64,000 nucleotides of DNA from Arenicola marina (taxonomy: Eukaryota > Annelida > Polychaeta > Arenicolidae). Below the pieces are notes generated by a model. It was given only the letters and a program-made list of their open reading frames with translations. It ran no database searches and had not been told where the DNA came from. Both the position numbers and the translations under genes were made by a program. The stretch is taken from the NCBI GenBank assembly GCA_964019135.1, contig OZ025264.1:2480001-2544000 (forward strand), read 5' to 3'. This document shows, one piece after another, positions 1 to 12,244 of the stretch (the stretch's first letter is position 1; each line of letters opens with the position of its first letter).

Positions 1-3000
1 GCACACTGACCTGGGAGTAGCAGAAGGTAAAGTGGGCCAAGAGAAGCCCCAGCACACTGACCTGAGAGTAGCAGAAGGCAAAGTGGGCCAAGAGAAGCCC
101 CAGCACACTGACCTGGGAGTAGCAGAAGGCAAAGTGGGCCAAGAGAAGCCCCAGCACACTGACCTGGGAGTAGCAGAAGGTGAAGTTGGCCAAGAGAATC
201 CCCAGCACACTGACCTGGGAGTAGCAGAAGGCAAAGTGGGCCAAGAGAAGCCACAGCACACTGACCTGGGAGTAGCAGAAGGCAAAGTGGGCCAAGAGAA
301 GCCCCAGCACACTGACCTGGGGGTAGCAGAAGGCAAAGTGAGCCAAGAGAAGCCACAGCACACTGACCTGAGAGTAGCAGAAGGTAAAGTGGGCCAAGAG
401 AAGCCCCAGCACACTGACCTGGGAGTAGCAGAAGGTAAAGTGGGCCAAGAGAAGCCACAGCACACTGACCTGGGAGTAGCAGAAGGTAAAGTGGGCCAAG
501 AGAAGCCCCAGCACACTGACCTGGGAGTAGCAGAAGGTGAAGTGGGCCAAGAGAAGCCCCAGCACACTGACCTGGGAATAACAGAAGGCAAAGTGGGCCA
601 AGAGAAGCCCCAGCACACTGACCTGGGAATAACAGAAGGTAAAGTGGGCCAAGAGAAGCCACAGCACACTGACCTGGGAGTAGCAGACGGTAAAGTGGGC
701 CAAGAGAAGCCCCAGCACACGGACCTGAGAGTAGCAGAAGGTAAAGTGAGCCAAGAGAAGCCCCAGCACACTGACCTGGGAGTAGCAGAAGGTAAAGTGG
801 GCCAAGAGAAGCCCCAGCACACTGACCTGAGAGTAGCAGAAGGCAAAGTGGGCCAAGAGAAGCCCCAGCACACTGACCTGGGAGTAGCAGAAGGTAAAGT
901 GGGCCAAGAGAAGCCCCAGCACACTGACCTGAGAGTAGCAGAAGGCAAAGTGGGCCAAGAGAAGCCCCAGCACACTGACCTGGGAGTAGCAGAAGGTAAA
1001 GTGGGCCAAGAGAAGCCCCAGCACACTGACCTGGGAGTAGCAGAAGGTAAAGTGGGCCAAGAGAAGCCACAGCACACTGACCTGAGAGTAGCAGAAGGTA
1101 AAGTGGGCCAAGAGAAGCCCCTGCACACTGACCTGTGAGTAGCAGAAGGCAAAGTGGGCCAAGAGAAGCCCCAGCACACTGACCTGAGAGTAGCAGAAGG
1201 CAAAGTGGGCCAAGAGAAGCCACAGCACACTGACCTGAGAGTAGCAGAAGGCAAAGTGGGCCAAGAGAAGCCCCAGCACACTGACCTGGGAGTAGCAGAA
1301 GGTGAAGTGGGCCAAGAGAAGCCCCAGCACACTGACCTGGGAGTAGCAGAAGGCAAAGTGGGCCAAGAGAAGCCCCAGCACACTGACCTGGGAGTAGCAG
1401 AAGGTGAAGTGGGCCAAGAGAAGCCACAGCACACTGACCTGAGAGTAGCAGAAGGCAAAGTGGGCCAAGAGAAGCCCCAGCACACTGACCTGGGAGTAGC
1501 AGAAGGTAAAGTGGGCCAAGAGAAGCCCCAGCACACTGACCTGGGAGTAGCAGAAGGTAAAGTGGGCCAAGAGAAGCCCCAGCACACTGACCTGGGAGTA
1601 GCAGAAGGTGAAGTGGGCCAAGAGAAGCCCCAGCACACTGACCTGGGAGTAGCAGAAGGTGAAGTGGGCCAAGAGAAGCCCCAGCACACCGACCTGGGAA
1701 TAACAGAAGGCAAAGTGGGCCAAGAGAAGCCCCAGCACACTGACCTGGGAATAACAGAAAGCAAAGTGGGCCAAGAGAAGCCCCAGCACACTGACCTGGG
1801 AGTAGCAGAAGGTAAAGTGGGCCAAGAGAAGCCCCAGCACACTGACCTGGGAGTAGCAGAAGGTAAAGTGGGCCAAGAGAAGCCCCAGCACACTGACCTG
1901 AGATTAGCAGAAGGTAAAGTGGGCCAAGAGAAGCCCCAGCACACTGACCTGAGAGTAGCAGAAGGCAAAGTGGGCCAAGAGAAGCCACAGCACACTGACC
2001 TGGGAGTAGCAGAAGGCAAAGTGGGCCAAGAGAAGCCCCAGCACACTGACCTGGGAGTAGCAGAAGGTGAAGTTGGCCAACAGAAGCCCCAGCACACTGA
2101 CCTGGGAGTAGCAGAAGGCAAAGTGGGCCAAGAGAAGCCACAGCACACTGACCTGTGAGTAGCAGACGGCAAAGTGGGCCAAGAGAAGCCCCAGCACACT
2201 GACCTGGGAGTAGCAGAAGGCAAAGTGGGCCAAGAGAAGCCACTGCACACTGACCTGAGAGTAGCAGAAGGCAAAGTGGGCCAAGAGAAGCCCCAGCACA
2301 CTGAGCTGGGAGTAGCAGAAGGTAAAGTGGGCCAAGAGAAGCCCCAGCACACTGACCTGAGCGTAGCAGAAGGTAAAGTGGGCCAAGAGAAGCCCCAGCA
2401 CACTGACCTGGGAGTAGCAGAAGGTAAAGTGGGCCAAGAGAAGCCCCAGCACACTGACCTGGGAGTAGCAGAAGGTGAAGTGGGCCAAGAGAAGCCCCAG
2501 CACACTGACCTGGGAATAACAGAAGGTAAAGTGGGCCAAGAGAAGCCACAGCACACTGACCTCGGAGTAGCAGAAGGTAAAGTGGGCCGAGAGAAGCCCC
2601 AGCACACTGACCTGGGAATAACAGAAGGCAAAGTGGGCCAAGAGAAGCCCCAGCACACTGACCTGGGAGTAGCAGATGGTAAAGTGGGCCAAGAGAAGCC
2701 ACAGCACACGGACCTGAGAGTAGCAGAAGGTAAAGTGGGCCAAGAGAAGCCCCAGCACACTGACCTGGAAGTAGCAGAAGGTAAAGTGGGCCAAGAGAAG
2801 CCCCAGCACACTGACCTGAGAGTAGCAGAAGGTAAAGTGGGCCAAGAGAAGCCCCAGCACACTGACCTGGGAGTAGCAGAAGGTAAAGTGGGCCAAGAGA
2901 AGCCACAGCACACTGACCTGAGGGTAGCAGAAGGTAAAGTGGGCCAAGAGAAGCCCCTGCACACTGACCTGAGAGTAGCAGAAGACAAAGTGGGCCAAGA

Positions 3001-4010
3001 GAAGCCCCAGCACACTGACCTGGGAGTAGCAGAAGGTAAATTGGGCCAAGAGAAGCCCCAGCACACTGACCTGGGAGTAGCAGAAGGCAAAGTGGGCCAA
3101 GAGAAGCCCCAGCACACTGACCTGAGAGTAGCAGAAGGTAAAGTGGGCCAAGAGAAGCCCCAGCACACTGACCTGAGAGTAGCAGAAGGCAAAGTGGGCC
3201 AAGAGAAGCCACAGCACACTGACCTGTGAGTAGCAGAAGGCAAAGTGGGCCAAGAGAAGCCCCAGCACACTGACCTGGGAGTGGCAGAAGGTGAAGTGGG
3301 CCAAGAGAAGCCCCAGCACACTGACCTGGGAGTAGCAGAAGGTAAAGTGGGCCAAGAGAAGCCACAGCACACTGACCTGAGAGTAGCAGACGGCAAAGTG
3401 GGCCAAGAGAAGCCCCAGCACACTGACCTGGGAGTGGCAGAAGGCAAAGTGGGCCAAGAGAAGCCACAGCACACTGACCTGTGAGTAGCAGAAGGCAAAG
3501 TGGGCCAAGAGAAGCCACAGCACACTGACCTGTGAGTAGCAGAAGGTGAAGTGGGCCAAGAGAAGCCCCAGCACACTGACCTGGGAGTAGCAGAAGGCAA
3601 AGTGGGCCAAGAGAAGCCACAGCACACTGACCTGTGAGTAGCAGAAGGCAAAGTGGGCCAAGAGAAGCCCCAGCACACTGACCTGGGAGTAGCAGAAGGC
3701 AAGTGGGCCAAGAGAAGCCACAGCACACTGACCTGAGAGTAGCAGAAGGCAAAGTGGGCCAAGAGAAGCACCAGCACACTGACCTGGGAGTAGCAGAAGG
3801 TAAAGTGGGCCAAGTGAAGCCCCAGCACACTGACCTGAGAGTAGCAGAAGGTAAAGTGGGCCAAGAGAAGCCCCAGCACACTGACCTGGGAGTAGCAGAA
3901 GGCAAAGTGGGCCAAGAGAAGCCCCAGCACACTGACCTGGGAGTAGCAGAAGGCAAAGTGGGCCAAGAGAAGCCCCAGCACACTGACCTGGTAGTAACAG
4001 AAGCCGAAGA
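1..4010. repeat. 51-bp minisatellite, about 78 copies
   Basis: Near-perfect tandem array; the unit starts GTGGGCCAAGAGAAGCC and is exactly 17 codons. It runs off the left edge and ends near 4,010 where single-copy sequence begins. In plus sense the unit reads VGQEKPQHTDLGVAEGK, but six copies carry a G-to-T change that makes TGA (1136, 2156, 3227, 3482, 3533, 3635), and one copy has a 1-bp deletion near 3,698, so a single protein is not encoded. The minus strand is open across 1,904-3,721 with a hydrophobic 17-residue repeat (core VSVLGLLLAHF), which I treat as a by-product of the unit. Variant types (GVAEGK, RVAEGK, GITEGK, EGEVG) are shared between distant copies. Confidence 0.97.
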
Positions 4011-4600
4011 TTTGTCTTCCTTCGCGTATTTATTTAACGTTACAATGTATGTTAGATATAATATAAAATCAACGAACGAAAAGCAGTGCAAGTCGGGTTT
4101 GTCATGTCACTTATATTGGTTTCGTCAAAAAGCGATAGACCACCATGCATAGGTTCGGGGAATGTGGAGTTGTAAAACGCTTTGGGCAAAACGTGGTTAG
4201 TAACATAGTAAGGCCGATAGAGTACAACATGAAGTTGATACTGTTTGGTGGTCATGGTTTGATCCTGGACTTTGTGTTTCTCCTCGGAAGATACCGTACT
4301 GTACTCTTGTACATGTAAAACGGTCTTACCAACTACCATATACCCTTCACGTAGAAGAAATTGCCATCAAACTGAAGGTCTAGGAGTTTCTTCATAAGTG
4401 GATTGATGTCCTCTGAAAGGGCATTTAGATATTATGTATGTTCCTGCCAACTTATGTCTTATTCTCCAGTATTTAATATACAATAAGTTTCCCATGGGCG
4501 ATTACAAACAAGATTACAGTCGCATAGTTACTGCTATATGACTATATTGACGTTTACCGTTATATGATTACAGTGACACGGTTGCTTAGAGTTATGGCAG
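4011..4600. other. Single-copy sequence, no gene recognised
   Basis: Follows the 51-bp array. A 95-codon open frame lies on the minus strand (4,052-4,339) but has no recognisable domain, signal or splice context. I see no supported feature. Confidence 0.6.
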
Positions 4601-4609
4601 CTGTGGTGG

Positions 4610-4700
4610 GGGTGGGGTTATGTGAGGTGAGAGTGATGGGCGTGGGGTTATGTGAGGTGAGGGTGATGGGGGTGGAGTTATGTGAGGTGAGAGTGATGGT
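4610..4700. repeat. 30-bp tandem repeat, 3 copies
   Basis: Three successive copies of a G-rich unit beginning GTGGGGTTATGTGAGGTGAG, with a few substitutions. Confidence 0.85.
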
Positions 4701-4759
4701 GGAGATTCATTTGGAGGTCAAAGGCTAAAGGGGTTCAGGGACATGGCCAGGTTAAGAAT

Positions 4760-5160
4760 TGACTTAAAGTCGTTAGGGGACAGCGGCAGGCGTGACGGCG
4801 TTAGGTGTGAGAGGGCGGGAGGGGGGCGGGGGGGGGGGGCGGGGTGAGGGGGTCAGCGCCAGCAAGGTCATCTCAGAATCCCCCGAACGCCTGATCTACA
4901 TAGAGATGGCGTTGTGGTGCCATCCTTGGGGCCCGTGAACCCCCATCACATCCTTATTCACCAGCCTCAGCCTCCTTGGGGTCATGTTCAGGCAAACGCG
5001 CCTCTGTTGTCTCCCACACCGCTCGGCGACCGACCCCTCACTCCCCCGCCCACCCCCGTCCTACGCGCCTCTGTTGTCTCCCACACCCCTCGGCGCCCCC
5101 CTCCGCATCCTACCCCCCCCACAGCCCCGCCCCCCCCCCCCGTCCTCCCCTCGACTTAAG
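4760..5160. repeat. GC-rich low-complexity stretch with poly-G run and 66-bp spaced duplication
   Basis: A poly-G tract lies at about 4,828-4,839. Further on, a roughly 30-bp stretch containing CCTCTGTTGTCTCCCACACC at about 5,000 is repeated about 66 bp downstream. Short proline-rich open frames here follow from the C-rich composition. Confidence 0.7.
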
Positions 5161-6560
5161 TCAATCGTCGTATTTAACCGTCAGTTACGGTATGTTGATG
5201 TTGAGGTCCCCCCTGACCTCCCCTACCCCCCACTTCCTGCCCCGCCACCTTGCAGGACACGACAGGAATGTAGAAAGGCCATCTCAAGCAGCACAGGGAA
5301 CGAGTGAGGCCGACGCCCTGGGCCTGTCACCAAAGCCCGGCGATACCTAGGCTGGTTCCCATGTGAGCCCGCTGTAGCTTCCGCGACCTTGTTCTCAAGG
5401 TCACGGAAACTGAACAAAAAGAAAAACGACTGTAGACCTATTGCTGGTAATTATTGCTCGTGGTGACCATGCCTGTATGTATGACCTTGAGTGAGTCCAT
5501 GAAACCAGCCTGGACATCCGGGGCTAATTGACCTTCGCGTGACCTTGGTATCTCGCTCTTTCGTGCCCACGGATCACACCACGTGGGACGAATAATGGCC
5601 AATGTCAAGGTCACACCAATCGGCCGCCCGAGGGAGGACTTGATGGAATGACCAATAATTGATGATCTACATCCGGGTGACTTTGGGGCCCAGTTCCATC
5701 GCGCTTCGGTTTGTTTTTGCTCTCTGTCTGTGTGTCTTCCTCTCACGGCCCCTCAGGAGGTTTACATAAGGGCTTCCACGGGGGCAGGCTTAAGACGTGT
5801 CTCTCAGGCCGCATGGGGCACAGACACAGTCACCAGCCGGACGGAGAGAAGTGAGGGGAGGGCGGCGGGGGGGGGGGGGTGGCGCGTCTAAGGGTTGTAT
5901 GAGGGGTGGTAAGTGTCGTGTCTGTGTTCTTATCACGTGGTGAGAGTGCACGTGGTGCTACCAGTGGCCGTCCAGCTAGGCCGGCGTGATGGGGGATTGG
6001 CCAATCAGGGACATGTTACACAGCGAGTGAGAGACAGAATTTGAGAGAGGGATAGAGAGACAGACAGCCAGGGCAAAAGAATAGAGAGGAAGAGAGCGAT
6101 AAACATCGGGAAAAATCAATGAGATTGAAACAAAAGTTATCGCCAACCCCGTAATTAATGGTGTGCTACCAAAGTCTCATCAGACTTTTAGGGGGATCAC
6201 ATGAACGTTTTCTTGCCAACCATTGTTTCCGGTCTGTCTTGTTAAAAATAAAATAAAAAGGATAGTTTACCACTCAGGTGTCATCAATTGGAGTTGTCTT
6301 AAACCACATTGGTGTACAGTAAATCTGTGATTATACTAAATGAAAACAGAGCAGAAACAGATTACGATTCAAGTTACGATATTCTTTGTCTATGTTGACG
6401 AATAACAGCACAAGAGTGCACCAAATTTCGGCGCTGTTTGACTTCCATTGTGACCCCCCTCCTCCCTCCCGTAAACTGAAGCTTATATTTACATAGCTAC
6501 AGATTCATTGATGTCTCTACGAAATACAGAACACGTTACTAACATACCATGCAACTCGGC
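5160..6560. other. Single-copy sequence, no gene recognised
   Basis: Mixed-composition DNA with a poly-G run (about 5,869-5,879), two CACGTG motifs (about 5,935 and 5,950) and a purine-rich GAGAGA stretch (about 6,029-6,110). No coding region can be supported. Confidence 0.55.
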
Positions 6561-6564
6561 TCGC

Positions 6565-6750
6565 AATAGCCCGATCCACACTCTGACACTAAGCCCCGCC
6601 CACGCTTGTCACTCCGACACTAAGCCCCGCCCACGCTTGTCACTCCGACACTAAGCCCCGCTTACTGACCAATAGACCGATCCATACTCGGACACTAAGC
6701 CCCGCCCACTGACCAATAGACCGATCCACACTCCGACACTAAGCCCCTCG
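6565..6750. repeat. Tandem GC-box / CCAAT repeat
   Basis: Five copies of GACACTAAGCCCCGCCCAC or close variants. The first copies are spaced 31 bp; later copies carry an insert with GACCAATAGACCGATCC. On the minus strand each unit holds a GGGCGGGGC GC box, and the longer units also hold an ATTGG CCAAT box. The motif GGATCGGTCTATT recurs inverted near 6,973. Confidence 0.8.
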
Positions 6751-6759
6751 CACGTTTGA

Positions 6760-7260
6760 GTTTTTTTTCCTTGATCGTGAATATGAAATTGACAATCATA
6801 GCTGATGCTATTATTGTACAAGTGAGAAGTACTCATCTCTGAAACTGACAACAAAGTGACATGCTGCTTTGCTTGACCGACTTGTTTGTCCGACATAAGG
6901 CAGGCGGAAGACTTTTTTACATCACATTATTGGATAAAAGCAATAGTGACGTCAGTCGATGATTGACAGCCTGGATCGGTCTATTCAAATGGAGGTGACA
7001 CGCCACTCGTCAGACCAGTGAGTGATCACGCTTTGTTCCATGTTGGGATCCAGACACACGCTTCTTCGCTACGGATCGGTAGTGGACCCCAGACCTTCAA
7101 ACGAACTAGCGTCCGCGTTTGGCGCTACCCCATTATGGGAGGGGAGATACTTTTCCGATCTCCGCGATTGGCATCCAGAAATTTTTGGAGATTCGGAATT
7201 AGCTGTTGGCCATTTTGGGGGATCGTTATCCTGTACAATAAAAACAATTTTAAATATAAA
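6760..7260. other. Single-copy sequence
   Basis: Contains one CRE consensus TGACGTCA near 6,948. The short overlapping open frames here have no supporting features. Confidence 0.5.
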
Positions 7261-7261
7261 A

Positions 7262-7515
7262 GAGAGTGGGTGATGGAGTAGTGGGTCGGGAAGGGGGCAG
7301 ATAGGGGGTGTGGAAGGGCGTGGGGGAATGGGAGGGGGTGGCAAGGGGGGGTGAAGCGGGTGGAGGAGTGGGTGGGGGAGTGGGTGGGGGAGTGGGTGGG
7401 GGAGGGGGAGGTAGAGTGGGTGGGGGAGTGGATGGGGGAGGGGGAGGGGGGTGGTTGGGGAGTGGGCGGAGGAGGGGGTGGTGAAGCCGGTGGACCAGGG
7501 GAGGGGGGTATGGTC
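7262..7515. repeat. G-rich imperfect 12-bp repeat
   Basis: Dominated by repeats of GTGGGTGGGGGA with many variants. The plus strand is almost free of C and has many G runs of four to six, so it could form G-quadruplexes. Confidence 0.85.
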
Positions 7516-8363
7516 AATGAATACACGCTATAGGCTCTGAGGGGGAGGTTTGAGAGTTAAGGGGCAGGTTTGCGCCCCTGACGTTCACGACAGCTGTGCA
7601 TCACTGATGTAAAAACGCAAAACTAGTCTGGAAGCATTCCCCCAGTTCAACCGTTGTACTGATGGGCTCAGGGGTTAGTCTGTTTAGTGGGTTTCAGAAT
7701 GTTTGCCATGCAGGCTGAGTGATGTGGGTGTGTATAACGTTGGACACCGCGCCGGGGTGCCATGGCAACACAGGCAGTGATCCCACAGGTCGCTGTTACG
7801 TTAACAACAAACAAATATATAACATTTTATGTTCGACACTCATTCACGAACATGTCACCGATAACTCGACAGTTCATTTTAACCTAAGATGGTTTTAGAA
7901 CCAATTGAACGATTTGTTCCAATTGATTATTTTCATTTAAAAACATAATTTTAAAAGCAGATTGGATGGGACAAAATGTGTTTCCTGTGGGCTTTCCCAG
8001 CATATAGATGAGGTATTTACCATAATAGAGAAGTTCCTAGCACATTCCCTGAGAGGTATGTCAGCGGTGGACCATCAGTGCCGACCCCCGTCTGATTACC
8101 GACCAGGCTGGGTACAGGGGCATACATCACACTCCAGGCCCCAACCAGTCCCAGGGTGGTGCTGGGAACCAGCTTTATGGGCACATCCGAATGGCGGGAA
8201 CCAGTCATATTGGCAGAAGTCACGTAAGGTCGGGGTCCTTAAACCGGGTTTTTGGTGGTTTTAGGGGGCGCCGCCATGGAGACAGGAATCTTGAGGCAGG
8301 CATCTTGGTGCAGCTGCACTGGCCGCACGATCCCCGCCAGCCATTCACTTTATTAAGGCGCCA
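7516..8363. other. Single-copy sequence
   Basis: No feature supported. A textbook GCCGCCATGG start context at about 8,270-8,279 leads only into a 25-codon frame. Confidence 0.5.
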
Positions 8364-8614
8364 CTGGAACTACATCGACCGGAACTACTTCTACTGGAAC
8401 TACTTCTACTGGAACTACTTCTACTGGAACTACTTCTATTGGAACTACATCGACCGGAACTACTTCTACTGGAACTACTTCTACTGGAACTACTTCTACT
8501 GGAACTACTTCTACTGGAACTACATCGACCGGAACTACTTCTACCGGAACTACATCGACCGGAACTACTTCTACTGGAACTACTTCTACTGGGACTACCT
8601 CCAATGGAACTACT
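8364..8614. repeat. 15-bp minisatellite, about 17 copies
   Basis: Unit GGAACTACTTCTACT (YWNYF in one frame), interspersed with the variant GGAACTACATCGACC. The period is a multiple of three and the unit lacks stops, so open frames appear on both strands (YWNYF-type on plus, VVPVE-type on minus). The local plus frame continues to 8,927 without recognisable sequence. Confidence 0.93.
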
Positions 8615-9330
8615 TTATGTGGTGCGTGTTGGGATAGGGGTTGTAGGCGACAAGTACACGCTGAGGTGCAGGACACCATTGCGGGAGTTTCTGCGGCATC
8701 AGATAAGTTTTAGAATATTCATTTGGGAGACAAGGGGAGGATTCATTGATAGAGAAAATAGAACTATGACAGGGTGCACAGCACAATGTGTTCCGCAAAT
8801 TATGACTGGTTTGTCATTGGACATGTCATTTCATTTTGAGGTTGCCCACGATGTTACCATAATGATGTATCCTGATGAACAGACAAGCGAACAGACAAGG
8901 CACACTAAAGAATATAGACGGTGCTAACTAGATGATATTAGCAATAGGTAGGGCGCATTACAGCTGCAGCAAGCGTCAATTGCGGAAAAACAAACACTTC
9001 ACCGACAGATGTACAGCAGCTGTAATCACTACTCGTGTCAAGCTGGTGCCCTCGCCCCACTAACAACAGAGCCTTCAGTCCAGTGCAGTGTGTCTCACTA
9101 CCACTCCCGATCACCGGTCCATCTCCACTCGAATTAAACTCGGCAGGTGTTGCCAATTCAAGTGCATCGCCTATAAGGACGGACTGGGTGATAGATGGGG
9201 GATAGGGGGTCAAGTGATCACAGCCGTCCAGTTACTCATCAGGTTAGTCCACAGCCGATGCCTTCACAAAGGACATCCTTACATCCTTGACCTTTTCACT
9301 CCCTTGTTGTGGTCAGCATCTTCTTACCGA
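8615..9330. other. Single-copy sequence
   Basis: No recognisable gene or repeat. Short open frames lack domain or splice evidence. Confidence 0.5.
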
Positions 9331-9333
9331 CCT

Positions 9334-10409
9334 CCAGCCTGGATCCTGTTCTACCTTCACCCTGGATTCTGACCTAACTTCACCCTGGATCCTGACCTAC
9401 CTCCACCCTGGATCCTGACCTACTTTCACCCTGGATCCTGACCTACTTTCACCCTGGATCCTGACCTACCTTCACCCTGGATCCTGACTTACCCCCACCC
9501 TGGATCCTGCCCTACCTTCACCCTGGATCCTGACCTACCTGCATCCTGGATTCTGACCTACCTCCACCCTGGATTCTGACCTACCCCCACCCTGGATTCT
9601 GACCTACCTCCACCCTGGATTCTGACCCACCTCCACCCTGGATCCTGACCTACTTTCACCCTGGATCCTGCCCTACTTTCACCCTGGATCCTGCCCTACC
9701 TTCACCCTGGATCCTGCCCTACCTTCACCCTGGATCCTGACCTACCTTCACCCTGGATCCTGACCTACCTCCACCCTGGATCCTGACCTACCTCCACCCT
9801 GGATTCTGACCTACCTCCACCCTGGATCCTGCCCTACCTTCACCCTGGATCCTGCCCTACCTTCACCCTGGATCCTGACTTACCCCCACCCTGGATTCTG
9901 ACCTACCTTCACCCTGGATCCTGCCCTACCTTCACCCTGGATCCTGACCTACCTTCACCCTGGATCCTGCCCTACCTCCACCCTGGATCCTTACCTACCT
10001 CTACCTTGGATCCTGCCCTACCTTCACCCTGGATCCTGACCTACCTTCACCCTGGATCCTGCCCTACCTCCACCCTGGATCCTTACCTACCTCTACCTTG
10101 GATCCTGCCCTACCTTCACCCTGGATCCTGACTTACCCCCACCCTGGATCCTGACCTACCTTCACCCTGGATCCTGCCCTACCTTCACCCTGGATCCTGA
10201 CCTACCTCCACCCTGGATCCTGACCTACCTCCACCCTGGATCCTGCCCTACCTTCACCCTCGATACTGACCTACCTGCACCCTGGATTCTGACCTACCTT
10301 CACCCTAGATCCTGCCCTACCTTCACCCTGGATCCTGACCTACCTTCAGCCTGGATCCTGACCTACCTCTACCCTGGATCCTACCCTACACTCACCCTGG
10401 AGCCTGGCC
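9334..10409. repeat. 24-bp minisatellite, about 45 copies
   Basis: Unit CTGGATCCTGACCTACCTTC plus CACC. Most copies carry GGATCC; variants include GGATTC and CTGCCCT for CTGACCT. Stops (TGA) recur in the unit, so there is no long plus open frame in that phase. Some multi-unit blocks recur, for example the pair containing CCTTACCTACCTCTACCTTG near 9,990 and 10,081. Confidence 0.96.
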
Positions 10410-10765
10410 CACCACAAGCTGGCATCTCCATTCACTGCCACGGGGTCGGACTTGAATAATGGACATCTACGATTGGCTTAAAACTGTTGAATAGCACTAC
10501 GACCTGAACTTCTGGACTCGTTGTAGAATGTTGAAGGGTGGATGGTGTCGTTTTGTGTCGGGCGCTTGGGGAGAATTAACAGTAGAAACGGAGGGGTGCC
10601 CATCTAACTGGTACCACGCGAGTTTTATTTACAGGTGTGCTAACGACCGGGCAAGGACGACGGATCAAACGAGGAGGCTGGTTTTGATTTATTGCAACAT
10701 GAAGCGTCTAGCATTGTGGGTAACTTCTTGTAGAAGCCTTTGTTAACTTGACCTTGGCCCACACC
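10410..10765. other. Single-copy sequence
   Basis: A 72-codon open frame at 10,528-10,746 has no recognisable feature; I do not call it a gene. Confidence 0.5.
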
Positions 10766-10767
10766 AT

Positions 10768-11020
10768 GGAAAGAGACAGAGAAAGCGATACAATAAGAGA
10801 CAGGGTACTAGAGACGCGGGGAGAGAGAGAAAGACAAAGACACAAAAACAGAGAAAGAAAGAGGAAGAGAAAGAGACAGGGAAGGAGAGACAAAGAAAGA
10901 AAGACAGAGAAGGACAGATGAAGAGAGAGAGGCAGTGAGAGAGAGAACGACAAAGAAACCAAAACAGAGAAAGAAAGAGGAAGGGAACGAGGCAGGCAGA
11001 GAGATAGAAATGACTTGACT
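10768..11020. repeat. Purine-rich GA low-complexity tract
   Basis: Irregular GAGA/GAAAGA/GACA sequence, almost pyrimidine-free on the plus strand. The serine/leucine-rich minus-strand open frame is compositional. Confidence 0.85.
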
Positions 11021-11064
11021 ATGCAGAGGGGGGTCAAGGGGTATTTGCGTTCCTCGGGATTGGG

Positions 11065-11320
11065 CTTTTCATTTCACCGTGACCTGGGAATGAGGAAAAT
11101 AATTCTTCGTGAACTGGGAATGAGGTATTAGCCGACCGTCGTGATCAAGGATTTTCATTAATCGTGAACTGGGAATTTTAATATTAAATAACCGTGAATC
11201 GGGAAATCGTCAATTTAGAATCGTGTATCCGCCCTCCCATTGCATGCGGAGATTTCTGCTTTTAATTCATCGTGACTTGGGAATAAAGAAATTTATTCTT
11301 CGTGATCTGGGAGCACGATC
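11065..11320. repeat. Degenerate repeats of CGTGAACTGGGAAT
   Basis: Six diverged copies at about 11,080, 11,107, 11,160, 11,191, 11,269 and 11,297. The outer pairs (about 11,070-11,124 and 11,264-11,313) are similar over about 50 bp, suggesting an old duplicated block or the ends of a decayed element. A related string occurs near 18,489. Confidence 0.6.
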
Positions 11321-11412
11321 CCCCTTGCCCCCCCCCCCTTATACAGACTGCATCATTTGAACAGGAAAAATATGAAGAGAGCTACCTGCACATTTATCAT
11401 TGATATCATTCT

Positions 11413-11758
11413 AATGACCAGCATACCAAGAGGATCCCATCAGAATGGCTTAATGACCAGCATACCAAGAGGATCCCATCAGAATGGCCTAATGACCAGG
11501 ATACCAAGAGGACCCCATCAAAATAGCCTAATGACCAGGATACCAAGAGGATCCCATCAAAATGGCCTAATGACCAAGATACCACGAGGATCCCATCAGA
11601 ATGGCCTAATGACCAGCGTGCCAAGAGGATCCTATCAGAATGGCCTAATGACCAGGATACCAAGAGGATCCCATCAGAATTGTCTAATGACCAGGATACC
11701 AAGAGGATCCCATCAGAATGGCCTAATGACAAGGATACCGCAAGGATCCCACCAGAAT
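11413..11758. repeat. 39-bp minisatellite, about 9 copies
   Basis: Unit begins AATGACCAGCATACCAAGAG and is 13 codons (MTSIPRGSHQNGL-type reading). Open on both strands. A plus-strand frame with an ATG at 11,372 runs through the array to 11,776 but has no recognisable domain, so I treat it as repeat-derived. Confidence 0.93.
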
Positions 11759-11759
11759 G

Positions 11760-12244
11760 AATCTAACGATGGCTAGGCCTCCCGCCCGGTCTTACAATTC
11801 ACGCAGTGTTTACTGGACGAGCCAAAGTTGATTCTAACCTGTATCGATGGTGTTCTGACCTCTAGTTGACCCCTAAGTGTGTGGTGGGTAAACAATGTCT
11901 GCGATGAGAGATGAAGGCCGCGGTGAAGTCACGTGACTTCATTAGGTGCAGGACTCCAGGGCAAAGACATATTTCTTTTGCTGCCAGAAACCAGAGGCCT
12001 GCTGGCTCAAAGGTTAAACATACGGCAGGCCACTGAGAGGGGGCGATGGTGATCAGTGCCACTGCCTTTAGCTAATCACCTCCACCCTGGAGATGGGGGC
12101 AGGCCTGGCAGGTCAGTGGGTTAGAGCAACCCAGCGGAATCATGCGAAATACTGCGAAACTTCGGGACACACATAAAGGGGTTTGTGTCGCGTAGTTTTC
12201 CGACGTTTTCCGCAGTATTCCGCGTTTTATTGATGACCCCACCC
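11760..12244. other. Single-copy sequence with a perfect E-box palindrome
   Basis: No gene supported. GAAGTCACGTGACTTC at 11,925-11,940 is a perfect 16-bp palindrome containing the GTCACGTGAC sequence recognised by bHLH-Zip factors of the MiT/TFE family in other animals. Confidence 0.55.

Noticed and set aside
1904..3721. 605-codon minus frame with a hydrophobic repeat resembling membrane segments
   Set aside because: Generated by the 51-bp repeat, starts and ends inside the array and has no unique sequence.
8270..8353. Perfect GCCGCCATGG start context
   Set aside because: Leads to only 25 codons before a stop and no splice donor is evident.
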